From Lutibacter sp. HS1-25 (lineage in GTDB: Bacteria; Bacteroidota; Bacteroidia; Flavobacteriales; Flavobacteriaceae), in contig NZ_RHLN01000157.1 of the NCBI RefSeq assembly GCF_004121075.1, forward strand, positions 58,401-122,400: DNA of 64,000 nt, read 5' to 3'. The notes under the pieces are model-generated. The model did no database searches. It had not been told where the DNA came from and worked only from the letters and a program-made list of their open reading frames with translations. Of this stretch, positions 45,293-53,654 are shown one piece after another. A program made the translations under genes and the position numbers. Position 1 is the first letter of the stretch; each line of letters begins with the position of its first letter.

Positions 45293-46360
45293 ATGAAAAT
45301 TAAATTATATGTATTTTTAGCAATTATATTAATCTCTCAAAATCAAGTTGCTCAAGTTTTGTTAAATGCAAATGGACCTGGAGATACCTACGAATTAATT
45401 AATGCTGTTTTAGCTCCAGGTTATAATGTTGTTGAGGCGCCAGATTGTAGTCATACTGAATTTGGAAGACATATTGATGAGGTTTTTGATAATGAATTAA
45501 ATATAAATGTATTCCGTTTTTTGATACATACAATACCTAATAATGATAGATGTATCAATTTAGACCGTCAGAGAAATGAAATAAAAACTTACGACAAATC
45601 ACCTGATAATTTGTTGGGTGTGAGTGGTGAAAAAGTTATTTATAAATGGAAGTTTAAACTGCCAACTGGTTTTCAATCATCTTCAAGTTTTACGCATATT
45701 CATCAGTTAAAATCAGTTGGAGGGTTGTTAGAAAGTATGCCAATGTACACCTTAACAACTCGAAAAGGAAGTCCAGATAAACTTCAGTTGCGCTATGCTG
45801 AAACATCTACTCAAATTACTTTAAAAGAGACAGATTTGACTCCTTTTATTGGAACTTGGGTAGAAGTAACCGAAACCATTGAGTATGGTTTAAATGGTAC
45901 TTATAAAATAGATATTCAAAAAGTTAGTGATGGAACTTTAATGTTTAGTTATTTAAATAATTCAATTGTAAATTGGAGAGCCGATGCTAGTTTTGTTAGA
46001 CCTAAATGGGGTATTTACAGAAGTTTAAATAATCCTTTAAATTTAAGAGATGAAACATTATTATTTGCTAATTTTAGTATTGAAGAGTTGGTTACTTTAT
46101 CTGTGAAAGAAATTGAGCTTCTTCAAAAAAATGTTATCATATATCCAAATCCATCAAATCAAAATGTTTTTTTTACAAACAACTCTTTATATCCAATTAA
46201 TTCCATCGAAATTTTCGATTATTTAGGTAGTGTTGTAAAAGTGTTACAACCAGAAAGTAACCGCATTATTGATATTTCAAATTTAACTTCAGGAATTTAT
46301 TTTGTTGTGTTTAAAAACAATCAAATAAATGTTGGTGTGCAAAAATTAGTTATTAATTAA
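45293..46360 (+). CDS. T9SS-secreted jelly-roll protein, candidate polysaccharide lyase
   Basis: About 355 residues: a signal peptide, a domain of about 240 residues rich in beta strands with conserved-looking charged blocks (CINLDRQRNEIKTYDKSP, FTHIHQLKSVGG, RPKWGIYRSLN) and a C-terminal T9SS domain (IYPNPSNQNVFF). It resembles heparinase I-like lyases by overall pattern, and it is under the alginate operator. I cannot place it in a PL family. The true start is ATG 45293; the TTG at 45266 lies in the operator. Confidence 0.65.
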   Translation: MKIKLYVFLAIILISQNQVAQVLLNANGPGDTYELINAVLAPGYNVVEAPDCSHTEFGRHIDEVFDNELNINVFRFLIHTIPNNDRCINLDRQRNEIKTYDKSPDNLLGVSGEKVIYKWKFKLPTGFQSSSSFTHIHQLKSVGGLLESMPMYTLTTRKGSPDKLQLRYAETSTQITLKETDLTPFIGTWVEVTETIEYGLNGTYKIDIQKVSDGTLMFSYLNNSIVNWRADASFVRPKWGIYRSLNNPLNLRDETLLFANFSIEELVTLSVKEIELLQKNVIIYPNPSNQNVFFTNNSLYPINSIEIFDYLGSVVKVLQPESNRIIDISNLTSGIYFVVFKNNQINVGVQKLVIN

Positions 46361-46446
46361 ATTGGTATGATTTAAGTTAAAATATTATTGGTTTAAGTTA
46401 AAATAAAATAAATAATTAAAATTCCTTAAGTATTTAAATAAAGTTT

Positions 46447-46475
46447 TATATTTGGTTAACCAAATTGGTAAACCA
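46447..46475 (+). promoter_or_regulatory. Alginate operator-promoter before the second PL6 gene
   Basis: -7 box TATATTTG (46447-46454) overlaps TGGTTAACCA (46453-46462); TGGTAAACCA follows at 46466-46475, a 13-bp pitch. The ATG is at 46503. Confidence 0.75.
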
Positions 46476-46502
46476 AATTAATTAACCTTTTAAACTTAAT
46501 TT

Positions 46503-49088
46503 ATGTACAAATTTACTTTTATTAAAACCGAATTAAATTCGGTATTGTTTAAACCTTTAAAAAATTATTTTGCGCTCATTTTTTTATTCGTTTTATCTTT
46601 CAATTCAATTGCGCAAACAGTAACTCATGTTACAAGTGATAATGATTTAGAAGATGCTGTTGCTTTAGCAGCTCCAGGAGATGTAATTATTGTTGATAAT
46701 GGAACTTATAATAGTTTTCAGGTAACTATAAGTGGCATTGTAAGTGTGGGAGACCCAATTACTATTAAAGCCGAAACTATTGGCGGTGTAACCTTGACAG
46801 GTAGTTCACATTTTAGACTTAAACAATCGTCTAATATAGTTATAGAGGGTTTTGTAATGGATTGCGAAGGTACCAGTAGTTTAGTGAAATTAGACGGATG
46901 TAACAACATTAGAATTTCCCGAAATGTATTTGAGTTAGTAACCACATCATCTATTAAATGGGTTTATATTGGTGGTGTATGGGATGATACTACAGAACCA
47001 TATCAATATTTAAGTCACGATAATAGAATTGATCATAATATTTTTCAAAATAAAACACTTCCAGGTCATTACATAACTATTGATGGTACAAATTCTGTTG
47101 TTCAATCTCAAAATGATAGAATTGATCATAATTATTTCAAAAATAACGGCCCAAGAGCTGTAAACGAACAAGAATCTATTAGAATAGGTTGGAGTGATAT
47201 GTCTATGTCTAGCGGTTTTACAACTGTTGAATATAATTTGTTTGAAAATTGCGATGGTGACCCAGAAATTTTATCGGTTAAGTCTAGTGATAATATTATT
47301 AGACACAATACTTTTATAAAAAGTTACGGAACCTTATCTCTAAGACATGGAAATAGAAATAGAGTAGAAGGAAACTATTTTTTTGGTGGAGAAAAAGAAA
47401 TAGGGCTTTCTCCTGATGGGGCAACACTTTATACAGGTGGTATTAGAGTATATGGTAAAGACCATGTGATTATTAATAATTATTTTGAAGGTTTAAATGG
47501 TACAAAATGGGATGCGCCAATTACCATAACTCAAGGTGATGCGCTAGAAACCAGTACTAGTTATAGCAAACATTTTATACCACAAGATATTGTTATTGCT
47601 TATAATACGTTGGTTAATAACGATTATGGTATTGAAATTGGTTTTGATAATAACGGTAGTTATAGTAAAAAAGTTCAAAATATTTTATTTGCTAATAATT
47701 TAGTAACTGGTTCAACCAATAGTTTGGTTAATTATATCAACAATCAAGGCTCTGAAGTTATTTGGAAAAATAATTTAATGTATCCAACAGGAACTGCTAC
47801 TTTAACAAATGATGGTTCTACTTTTACAGTTAATGAGGCTATAACTGAAAATCCATTTTTAGTAATGAATGATGGTGTTTATAGGTCAACAACTAATACT
47901 CCAAAATACAATGATAGCTCTTCTGGAGCAGCAAGTACAGATATTGAAGGGCAAACAAGACCAGCTTTAAGTAATCCAGGAGCAGATCATTTTAGCGCAG
48001 AGTCTGTAAGGTATGCACCCCTAACAGCAAATGATGTTGGTCCATATGTTGCTGATGATGGTACTATTTCTGAGAATTTAACTGTTACAACCGTTTCTGA
48101 ATATGACGCTGCTGGTGGATCACAATCAGTTACCGTAACTTCAAATATAGCTAACTGGACTGTTTCTGAAACAAGCGATTGGATTTCAGTCTCTCCTTCA
48201 ACAGGTTCAGAAAATGGTTCTTTTGATATTATTGTAAGTAAAAATGAAACTTTTGTTGAAAGAACAGCTTTGGTTAATGTTGCGGGAGGTTCAGAATCTA
48301 GAAATGTAAGTGTTACTCAAGCGGCTGCAGATCCTAAAGCAGATTTAACATTGATTAATAATTTAGGTAATGGTAATGATGGTGTTGTGGTAAATTATTT
48401 TTCTCATGAAGAAGTAACTTCAACAAAAAACAATGTTGCAGGCAATAGTTTGGATAAAAGTTTTAGCACACTTTGGTCTGGAAACGGAACCGAAGATCCA
48501 AGCGGATTAGCAATCATAATTTTTGATTTGGGAGCTTATTACGATTTAGAATTGGTTGATTTTGCTTCTACCAACGGAAAAACGTATGAATTTCAAATTT
48601 GGGTTTCTTCAACAGGAACAGCTGATGTTGATTTTTCAAACCCATTTACTGCAGATGAGAAATTATTGAGCAATTCAGATGGTTCTTTTAAAAGTTTTTT
48701 CTTGCCTTCAGTGGCTTCAAATGTAAGATTTGTTAAAATTGTTGGTTACGGTCAGCCTAAACCAAGTACTTGGACTTCAATTTCTGAGATTGAGTTTTAT
48801 GGTAATTTGGTAGCTGCGCTTTCTGTTGAAGAAGATGAATTTGCTAGCCAATTAAATATTTATCCTATTCCGGCAACAGGTACTTTAAATATTATGGCAA
48901 AAAATAACAATGTAAAATCTGTTAAATTGTTTGGTGTAGATGGTCGCATGTTGATAAATAAAACGATTTCATCGATGCAATTTGAAATTCCTTTAGATGT
49001 GTCGTCAATTGCAAACGGTACTTACTTGTTAGTGCTTACAAATGATAGTAATGTTACCTATTCTAAATTAATTTATATTTCAAAATAG
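46503..49088 (+). CDS. Secreted modular PL6 alginate lyase (BACON, F5/8-like, T9SS)
   Basis: 861 residues: signal peptide to about 37; PL6 beta-helix to about 500 with catalytic Lys260 (SVKSSDN) and Arg281 (SLRHGNR); a BACON domain near 520-615 (WTVSETSDWISVSPSTG); a discoidin/F5-8-like binding module near 620-770; and a T9SS sorting domain (IYPIPATGTLNIM). The sorting domain and binding modules indicate extracellular or cell-surface action on polymeric alginate. It lies 28 bp downstream of an operator pair. Confidence 0.9.
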   Translation: MYKFTFIKTELNSVLFKPLKNYFALIFLFVLSFNSIAQTVTHVTSDNDLEDAVALAAPGDVIIVDNGTYNSFQVTISGIVSVGDPITIKAETIGGVTLTGSSHFRLKQSSNIVIEGFVMDCEGTSSLVKLDGCNNIRISRNVFELVTTSSIKWVYIGGVWDDTTEPYQYLSHDNRIDHNIFQNKTLPGHYITIDGTNSVVQSQNDRIDHNYFKNNGPRAVNEQESIRIGWSDMSMSSGFTTVEYNLFENCDGDPEILSVKSSDNIIRHNTFIKSYGTLSLRHGNRNRVEGNYFFGGEKEIGLSPDGATLYTGGIRVYGKDHVIINNYFEGLNGTKWDAPITITQGDALETSTSYSKHFIPQDIVIAYNTLVNNDYGIEIGFDNNGSYSKKVQNILFANNLVTGSTNSLVNYINNQGSEVIWKNNLMYPTGTATLTNDGSTFTVNEAITENPFLVMNDGVYRSTTNTPKYNDSSSGAASTDIEGQTRPALSNPGADHFSAESVRYAPLTANDVGPYVADDGTISENLTVTTVSEYDAAGGSQSVTVTSNIANWTVSETSDWISVSPSTGSENGSFDIIVSKNETFVERTALVNVAGGSESRNVSVTQAAADPKADLTLINNLGNGNDGVVVNYFSHEEVTSTKNNVAGNSLDKSFSTLWSGNGTEDPSGLAIIIFDLGAYYDLELVDFASTNGKTYEFQIWVSSTGTADVDFSNPFTADEKLLSNSDGSFKSFFLPSVASNVRFVKIVGYGQPKPSTWTSISEIEFYGNLVAALSVEEDEFASQLNIYPIPATGTLNIMAKNNNVKSVKLFGVDGRMLINKTISSMQFEIPLDVSSIANGTYLLVLTNDSNVTYSKLIYISK

Positions 49089-49251
49089 ATAGGTTAAAAT
49101 TTAAGATTTAAAAATCATAAGAAACCAAAATGGTCAATTGAGCGATGTTATTAAAATTTACAATTTTTTTATACTTCGCTCAATTTCATTTTAAATAGTA
49201 CTAATAGCTGTTTAGAAGCTCTAAAGTTTATAATTATTAAAATATGAAGTT

Positions 49252-50217
49252 ATGAATAAAAAAACAATACATTCCAGAAGAGATTTTGTTAAATATTCCT
49301 CTTTGGCAGCCTTAGGAAGCACGCCAATTTTTGGTCTTGCCAACAATTTTTTAACATTTGATAATTTAGAAAATAGCAATCTTAACGTTCATATTTTTTC
49401 TAAACATCTTCAGTTTTTAGATTATAAGGAAGTTGGAGAAATGACTGCTGAAATGGGTTTTTCAGGAGTGGATTTAACTGTAAGACCCAAAGGTCATGTG
49501 CTTCCAGAGTGCGTAAAATTAGATTTGCCAGTTGCCGTTCGAGATATTAAAAATGCAGGTTCTAATTGTATTATGATTACCACTAATATTGAATCTGTTA
49601 ATAATTCTGTTGATGTGGATGTTATTCATTCAGCAGCAAAAGAAGAAATTAAATTTTACCGACCAAATTGGTATAAATATAAAGAAGATCTTTCTATGTC
49701 TGATTCTTTGGATTTTTACCAACAGGAAATTGAAAAACTGGGGAAACTTAATAAAGAATTAGGAATTATAGGATGTTATCAAAATCATGCAGGACGCAAT
49801 GTTGGCTCATCATTTTGGGAAGTTGATGCCATTTTAAAAACGGTTGACCCAACAACTTTTGGTGCACAATATGATATTAGACATGCAATGGTTGAAGGTG
49901 GATATTCTTGGGGAAATGGTTTTGAATTGTTAAAGCCAAATATCAAAGTAATTGTATTAAAAGATTTTGTTTGGGCAAAAACCAATGGTATTTGGGGCGC
50001 TGTAAATGTGCCAATTGGTGAAGGGTGTGTAGATTTTACAAAGTATTTTAAATTGTTGAAAAAGTATCAATTAAAGCCACCAGTTTCTTTGCATTTAGAA
50101 TACGATTTAGGTGGGGCTGAAAAGGGTAATGATACAATTACTGTTGATAAAAAAGTAGTTTTTGATGCTATGACAAAAGATTTAAACGCTATTCAGAAAT
50201 TATGGAATAATGCCTAA
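49252..50217 (+). CDS. Xylose isomerase-like TIM-barrel protein with Tat-like signal
   Basis: 321 residues. The N-terminus HSRRDFVKYSSLAALGSTPIF has the twin-arginine pattern, so the protein is probably exported folded. The rest is a sugar phosphate isomerase/epimerase-like TIM barrel (MGFSGVDLTVRPKGHVLP, IIGCYQNHAGRNVG, ISLHLEYDLGG-like metal-site strand). In an alginate locus it could act on uronate derivatives; no substrate can be assigned. It has no operator of its own and is probably co-transcribed from the PL6 gene. Confidence 0.72.
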   Translation: MNKKTIHSRRDFVKYSSLAALGSTPIFGLANNFLTFDNLENSNLNVHIFSKHLQFLDYKEVGEMTAEMGFSGVDLTVRPKGHVLPECVKLDLPVAVRDIKNAGSNCIMITTNIESVNNSVDVDVIHSAAKEEIKFYRPNWYKYKEDLSMSDSLDFYQQEIEKLGKLNKELGIIGCYQNHAGRNVGSSFWEVDAILKTVDPTTFGAQYDIRHAMVEGGYSWGNGFELLKPNIKVIVLKDFVWAKTNGIWGAVNVPIGEGCVDFTKYFKLLKKYQLKPPVSLHLEYDLGGAEKGNDTITVDKKVVFDAMTKDLNAIQKLWNNA

Positions 50218-50397
50218 ACTTTGGTGTTTTTTGTTTTAAAAATATTGGTTTATAAATAATCCTGAATTTGATTTTTGTGAAAGGGTTTGCTTGTCTAATT
50301 TATGTAATGGTATATTAGCTTTTATTTAATTTTTTAAATTTGAATTTAAAACCTAAGGTAATATAGCATAGTTAAATGTTAAATTAACGAAGATTGT

Positions 50398-50449
50398 TTT
50401 GTTTTTAAATTTATTATAGCTACTTTTGGTAAACCAAACTGGTAAACCA
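50398..50449 (+). promoter_or_regulatory. Alginate operator-promoter of the PL17 gene
   Basis: TTTG (50398-50401), 19-bp spacer, TACTTTTG (50421-50428); boxes TGGTAAACCA at 50427-50436 and 50440-50449. The start codon at 50457 is only 7 bp after the second box, so the operator spans from the -7 box almost to the ATG. Confidence 0.8.
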
Positions 50450-50456
50450 ATTTACA

Positions 50457-52745
50457 ATGAAGCAAGGTTTTTACTTATTTTTAATTTTTTCAGTGTTATT
50501 GTCGGTCCTTTTTTCTTGTGATCATAAAACAAAAAAAGATGTTGTTAGTTTACAATCTCAATCGCAACACCCAAGTTTAATTTTAACAAAAAAAGGAGTT
50601 CAGGATATTAGAGCGCAGCTTGGTACTATTCCAATTTTTGATGCTACTTTGGCAAAAGTAAAAGAAGAGGTTGATGCTGAAATTTTGGAAGGTATTGATG
50701 TGCCAATTCCAAAAGATTTTTCGGGTGGATATACGCACGAGCGTCATAAAAAGAATTTTTTAATTATGCAAAAAGCGGGTGTTTTATATCAAATTTTAGA
50801 TAATGATAAATACGCTTTGTATGTAAAAGAAATGTTATTTGCTTATGAAAAACTGTATCCAACTTTGCTAATTCACCCACAAGAAAGATCTTATGCTCGT
50901 GGTAAATTATTTTGGCAATGTTTAAACGATTCAAATTGGTTGGTGTATGTGAGTCAGGCTTATGATTGTGTATATGATTTTTTAACTGAAGAAGAACGCA
51001 ACCAATTAGAAACAAATTTGTTTAGACCATTTGCCGATTATATTTCACTTGAAAATCCACAATTTTTTAACCGTGTTCACAACCATAGTACTTGGGGAAA
51101 TGTAGCTGTTGGTATGATTGCTTTGGTGATGAATGACGATGATTTATTGGATCGTGCTTTGTATGGTATGAAAATGGATGTATTAGATCCAAATCAAAAA
51201 GACAACGACGGTGGGTTGATTCGTAAAGAAGGTCAAAAAGTAGGTTTTTTAGCCAATGTTGATGAACCTTTTTCGCCAGATGGTTATTATACTGAAGGGC
51301 CTTATTATCAGCGTTATGCCATGTATCCATTTTTGGTTTTTGCTGAAGCTTTACAAAATGTAAAACCTGATATCAAAATTTTTGAATATAACAATGGTGT
51401 TTTGTTAAAATCAATAAATACGTTACTGAATTTAACAGATGCTGATGGTGAATTTTTTCCGTTAAATGATGGACAAAAAGGAATGTCTTATTATTCAAGA
51501 GAATTGGTTTCGTCTGTAGATATTGGATATTATTATGGAGGTCATGATTCTTCATTGTTATCAATTTCACAATTGCAAGATGAGGTTTTATTAGATGATA
51601 CTGGCTTGGCAGTTGCTATTGGTATTCGTGATGGTTTGGCGACTCCTTTCATAAAAAAATCTGTTGCATATACCGATGGTGCAAACGGAGATCAAGGTGG
51701 GTTAGGAATTGTAAGAGCGCAAGGTGCTAAAAACGAACTTGCTTTGGTTATGAAATATTCAGCTCAGGGCTTAAGTCACGGGCATTACGATAAATTGTCT
51801 TTTTCATTTTACAATAGAGGTGATGAGGTAATACAAGATTACGGATTGGCTCGTTTTGTAAATATTCAGCAAAAAGGTGGTGGCAATTATTTAAAAGAAA
51901 ATACCACTTGGGCAAAACAAACCATTGCGCATAATACTGTAATACAAAATGAAACTTCTCACTTTGGTGGAGATTTTGAAACTGGAAATTTGAATCATTC
52001 AGATAAATATTTATTTGATGTTGAGAATTCCAATGTTCAAATAGTAAGTGCTACTGAAGTAAATGCGTATCCGGGAACACAATTGCACAGAACAATGGCA
52101 TTGATTAAGGATGCTTATTTTGAAAATCCGATTTTGTTAGATATTGTAAATGTAAATTCTGAAACAGAAAATCAATACGACTTACCTTATTACTATTTTG
52201 GTCAAATCATATCTTCAAACTTTAAATATGCATCGGAAACTTCATTAACAACTTTAGGAACTAAAAATGGATATCAACATTTATGGAAAGAAGCTGAAGG
52301 AAAAGCAGCTTCAGGTAATTCGCAAATTACTTGGTTTAATAACAATAGTTTTTACACACTTTCTTCAGTTGTTTCAGAAAAGGATAATTTAATTTTTGCA
52401 AGTATTGGTGCAAACGATCCAAATTTCAACCTAAGAAAAGATCCTACATTTATTATTAGAAAACCTAAAAATAAAAACGCCAATTTTGTTTCAGTTTTAG
52501 AAACACATGGGCACTATAGTCCTGTAAGTGAAATTGCTACCAATGCATTTAGTAGTATAAAAAAACTAGAAATAGCTTTTAATACCGTAGCATATATTGG
52601 GATAATTATTGAAAATATGAATAAAGAGCAAAAATTATTTATATTTTCATTAAAAGATGCGTCAAAAGAAAGTAAGCACAGTATAAATATAAATAACAAG
52701 GATTACCAATGGGTAGGTCCGTATAATTACACAATTATTAATTAA
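50457..52745 (+). CDS. PL17 oligoalginate lyase, lipoprotein
   Basis: 762 residues with a lipoprotein signal (SVLLSVLFSCDHK), an N-terminal alpha/alpha-barrel alginate lyase domain and a C-terminal heparinase II/III beta domain. The catalytic Asn209-His210 pair is in HNHSTWGNV, a tyrosine-rich motif YYTEGPYYQRY lies at about 277-287, and the second histidine region is SHGHYDKLSF. PL17 enzymes cut unsaturated monomers from oligoalginate ends exolytically. It lies 16 nt upstream of the KdgF-like cupin, which would act on the product. Confidence 0.94.
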   Translation: MKQGFYLFLIFSVLLSVLFSCDHKTKKDVVSLQSQSQHPSLILTKKGVQDIRAQLGTIPIFDATLAKVKEEVDAEILEGIDVPIPKDFSGGYTHERHKKNFLIMQKAGVLYQILDNDKYALYVKEMLFAYEKLYPTLLIHPQERSYARGKLFWQCLNDSNWLVYVSQAYDCVYDFLTEEERNQLETNLFRPFADYISLENPQFFNRVHNHSTWGNVAVGMIALVMNDDDLLDRALYGMKMDVLDPNQKDNDGGLIRKEGQKVGFLANVDEPFSPDGYYTEGPYYQRYAMYPFLVFAEALQNVKPDIKIFEYNNGVLLKSINTLLNLTDADGEFFPLNDGQKGMSYYSRELVSSVDIGYYYGGHDSSLLSISQLQDEVLLDDTGLAVAIGIRDGLATPFIKKSVAYTDGANGDQGGLGIVRAQGAKNELALVMKYSAQGLSHGHYDKLSFSFYNRGDEVIQDYGLARFVNIQQKGGGNYLKENTTWAKQTIAHNTVIQNETSHFGGDFETGNLNHSDKYLFDVENSNVQIVSATEVNAYPGTQLHRTMALIKDAYFENPILLDIVNVNSETENQYDLPYYYFGQIISSNFKYASETSLTTLGTKNGYQHLWKEAEGKAASGNSQITWFNNNSFYTLSSVVSEKDNLIFASIGANDPNFNLRKDPTFIIRKPKNKNANFVSVLETHGHYSPVSEIATNAFSSIKKLEIAFNTVAYIGIIIENMNKEQKLFIFSLKDASKESKHSININNKDYQWVGPYNYTIIN

Positions 52746-52761
52746 AATAAAGTATAAAATT

Positions 52762-53136
52762 ATGAAACGATTTAGTGAAAAGTACATAATTACAAAAGAA
52801 ATGAAATGGGAAGAACTTGGTGGTGGAGTATCAAGAAAGTTTTTAGGTTATGATAATCAAATCATGATGGTACAAGTTAAATTTGAGAAAGGCGCATTGG
52901 GTTCTCCACATCAACATTTTCATACGCAAGCCACATATTGTGTTTCAGGTAAATTTGAATTTGAAATTGATGGTATAAAGAAAGTTATAGAAGCAGGAGA
53001 TGGAGTGTATATTGAACCAAATTTATTGCATAGTGCAATTTGTTTAGAAGAAGGGATGTTAATTGACACATTTAGTCCTGTAAGAGAGGATTTTTTAAGT
53101 GGTGGTGGGGTTTCTTATTTTGGAGATAAAAAGTAG
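52762..53136 (+). CDS. kdgF: KdgF-like cupin
   Basis: 124 residues, single cupin domain with metal ligands His50, His52 (SPHQHFHTQ), Gln56 and His90 (EPNLLHSAI). KdgF proteins speed conversion of unsaturated uronate monomers (from alginate or pectin) into the linear keto form, DEH. It follows the PL17 gene in the same operon and ends before the susC promoter. No signal peptide is visible, so it acts in the cytoplasm or on imported monomer. Confidence 0.88.
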   Translation: MKRFSEKYIITKEMKWEELGGGVSRKFLGYDNQIMMVQVKFEKGALGSPHQHFHTQATYCVSGKFEFEIDGIKKVIEAGDGVYIEPNLLHSAICLEEGMLIDTFSPVREDFLSGGGVSYFGDKK

Positions 53137-53294
53137 TAAAATATGCCAGTCCAATAAGAGAGTAGTTTATGAGTTAAATGCTTTGTTTGTTGGGTTTTAA
53201 AAATTGTTAGTTGTTTTTTAATAGTTAAAAAAGTAAATAATTAGGGTAATATAAAATAATTGTTAAAATATTTTTTTTTAACTCTAAATTAACA

Positions 53295-53338
53295 TATATT
53301 TGGTTTCCCAAAGTGGTTAACCACTTTGGGAAACCAAA
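53295..53338 (+). promoter_or_regulatory. susC promoter with 40-bp perfect palindromic triple operator
   Basis: -7 box TATATTTG (53295-53302). Boxes TGGTTTCCCA (53301-53310), TGGTTAACCA (53314-53323) and TGGGAAACCA (53327-53336) are spaced 13 bp. The whole of 53299-53338 is a perfect palindrome centred on GGTT/AACC. The transcription start would lie inside the first box. Confidence 0.8.
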
Positions 53339-53392
53339 AACTTACTTAATAATTATTAACTAAAAGAGACTAACTGTAAATGAATTAAAAAC

Positions 53393-53493
53393 AAAAAAAA
53401 GGATAAGTGCACACTTATCCTCTTCAGAAAAAAATACTTCTTGTAGGAGGGAAGTAAATTTAAAACATGTCAATACTTTACTAAAAACATGAT
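53393..53493 (-). ncRNA. Candidate antisense small RNA (sRNA2) in the susC leader
   Basis: Minus strand: -7 box TACCTTTG (53506-53499), then about 100 nt without a reading frame, ending in the perfect stem GGATAAGTG/CACTTATCC (53401-53420) followed by eight Ts. A middle hairpin TACTTC/GAAGTA displays the loop CCTCCTACAA. The terminator faces no annotated minus-strand gene. The RNA would be fully complementary to the susC leader. Antisense RNAs at susC leaders are known in Bacteroides PULs; here it is predicted from sequence only. Confidence 0.55.
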
Positions 53494-53654
53494 ACTTGCA
53501 AAGGTAATATTTTATTTTAAAATGTAAGTCATTGTATTTTTTGTAAAGAAGAGAGCTAACTAGATATTAAATCTATGTAAAACCAATACATAAAGGTATT
53601 AATAAAATTAAAAAGTATTAATCAATCAAACATTTTAATATAAAATAACTAATT

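Larger units (their letters stand above)
53137..53654. other. Long susC promoter and leader region
   Basis: 518 bp without a gene between the kdgF-like gene and susC. It holds the triple operator and -7 box (53295-53338), a leader of about 345 nt, and on the minus strand an apparent small RNA gene (promoter 53499-53506, terminator 53393-53420). A 10-mer TAGGAGGGAA (53444-53453) recurs in the MFS transporter leader. Confidence 0.7.
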
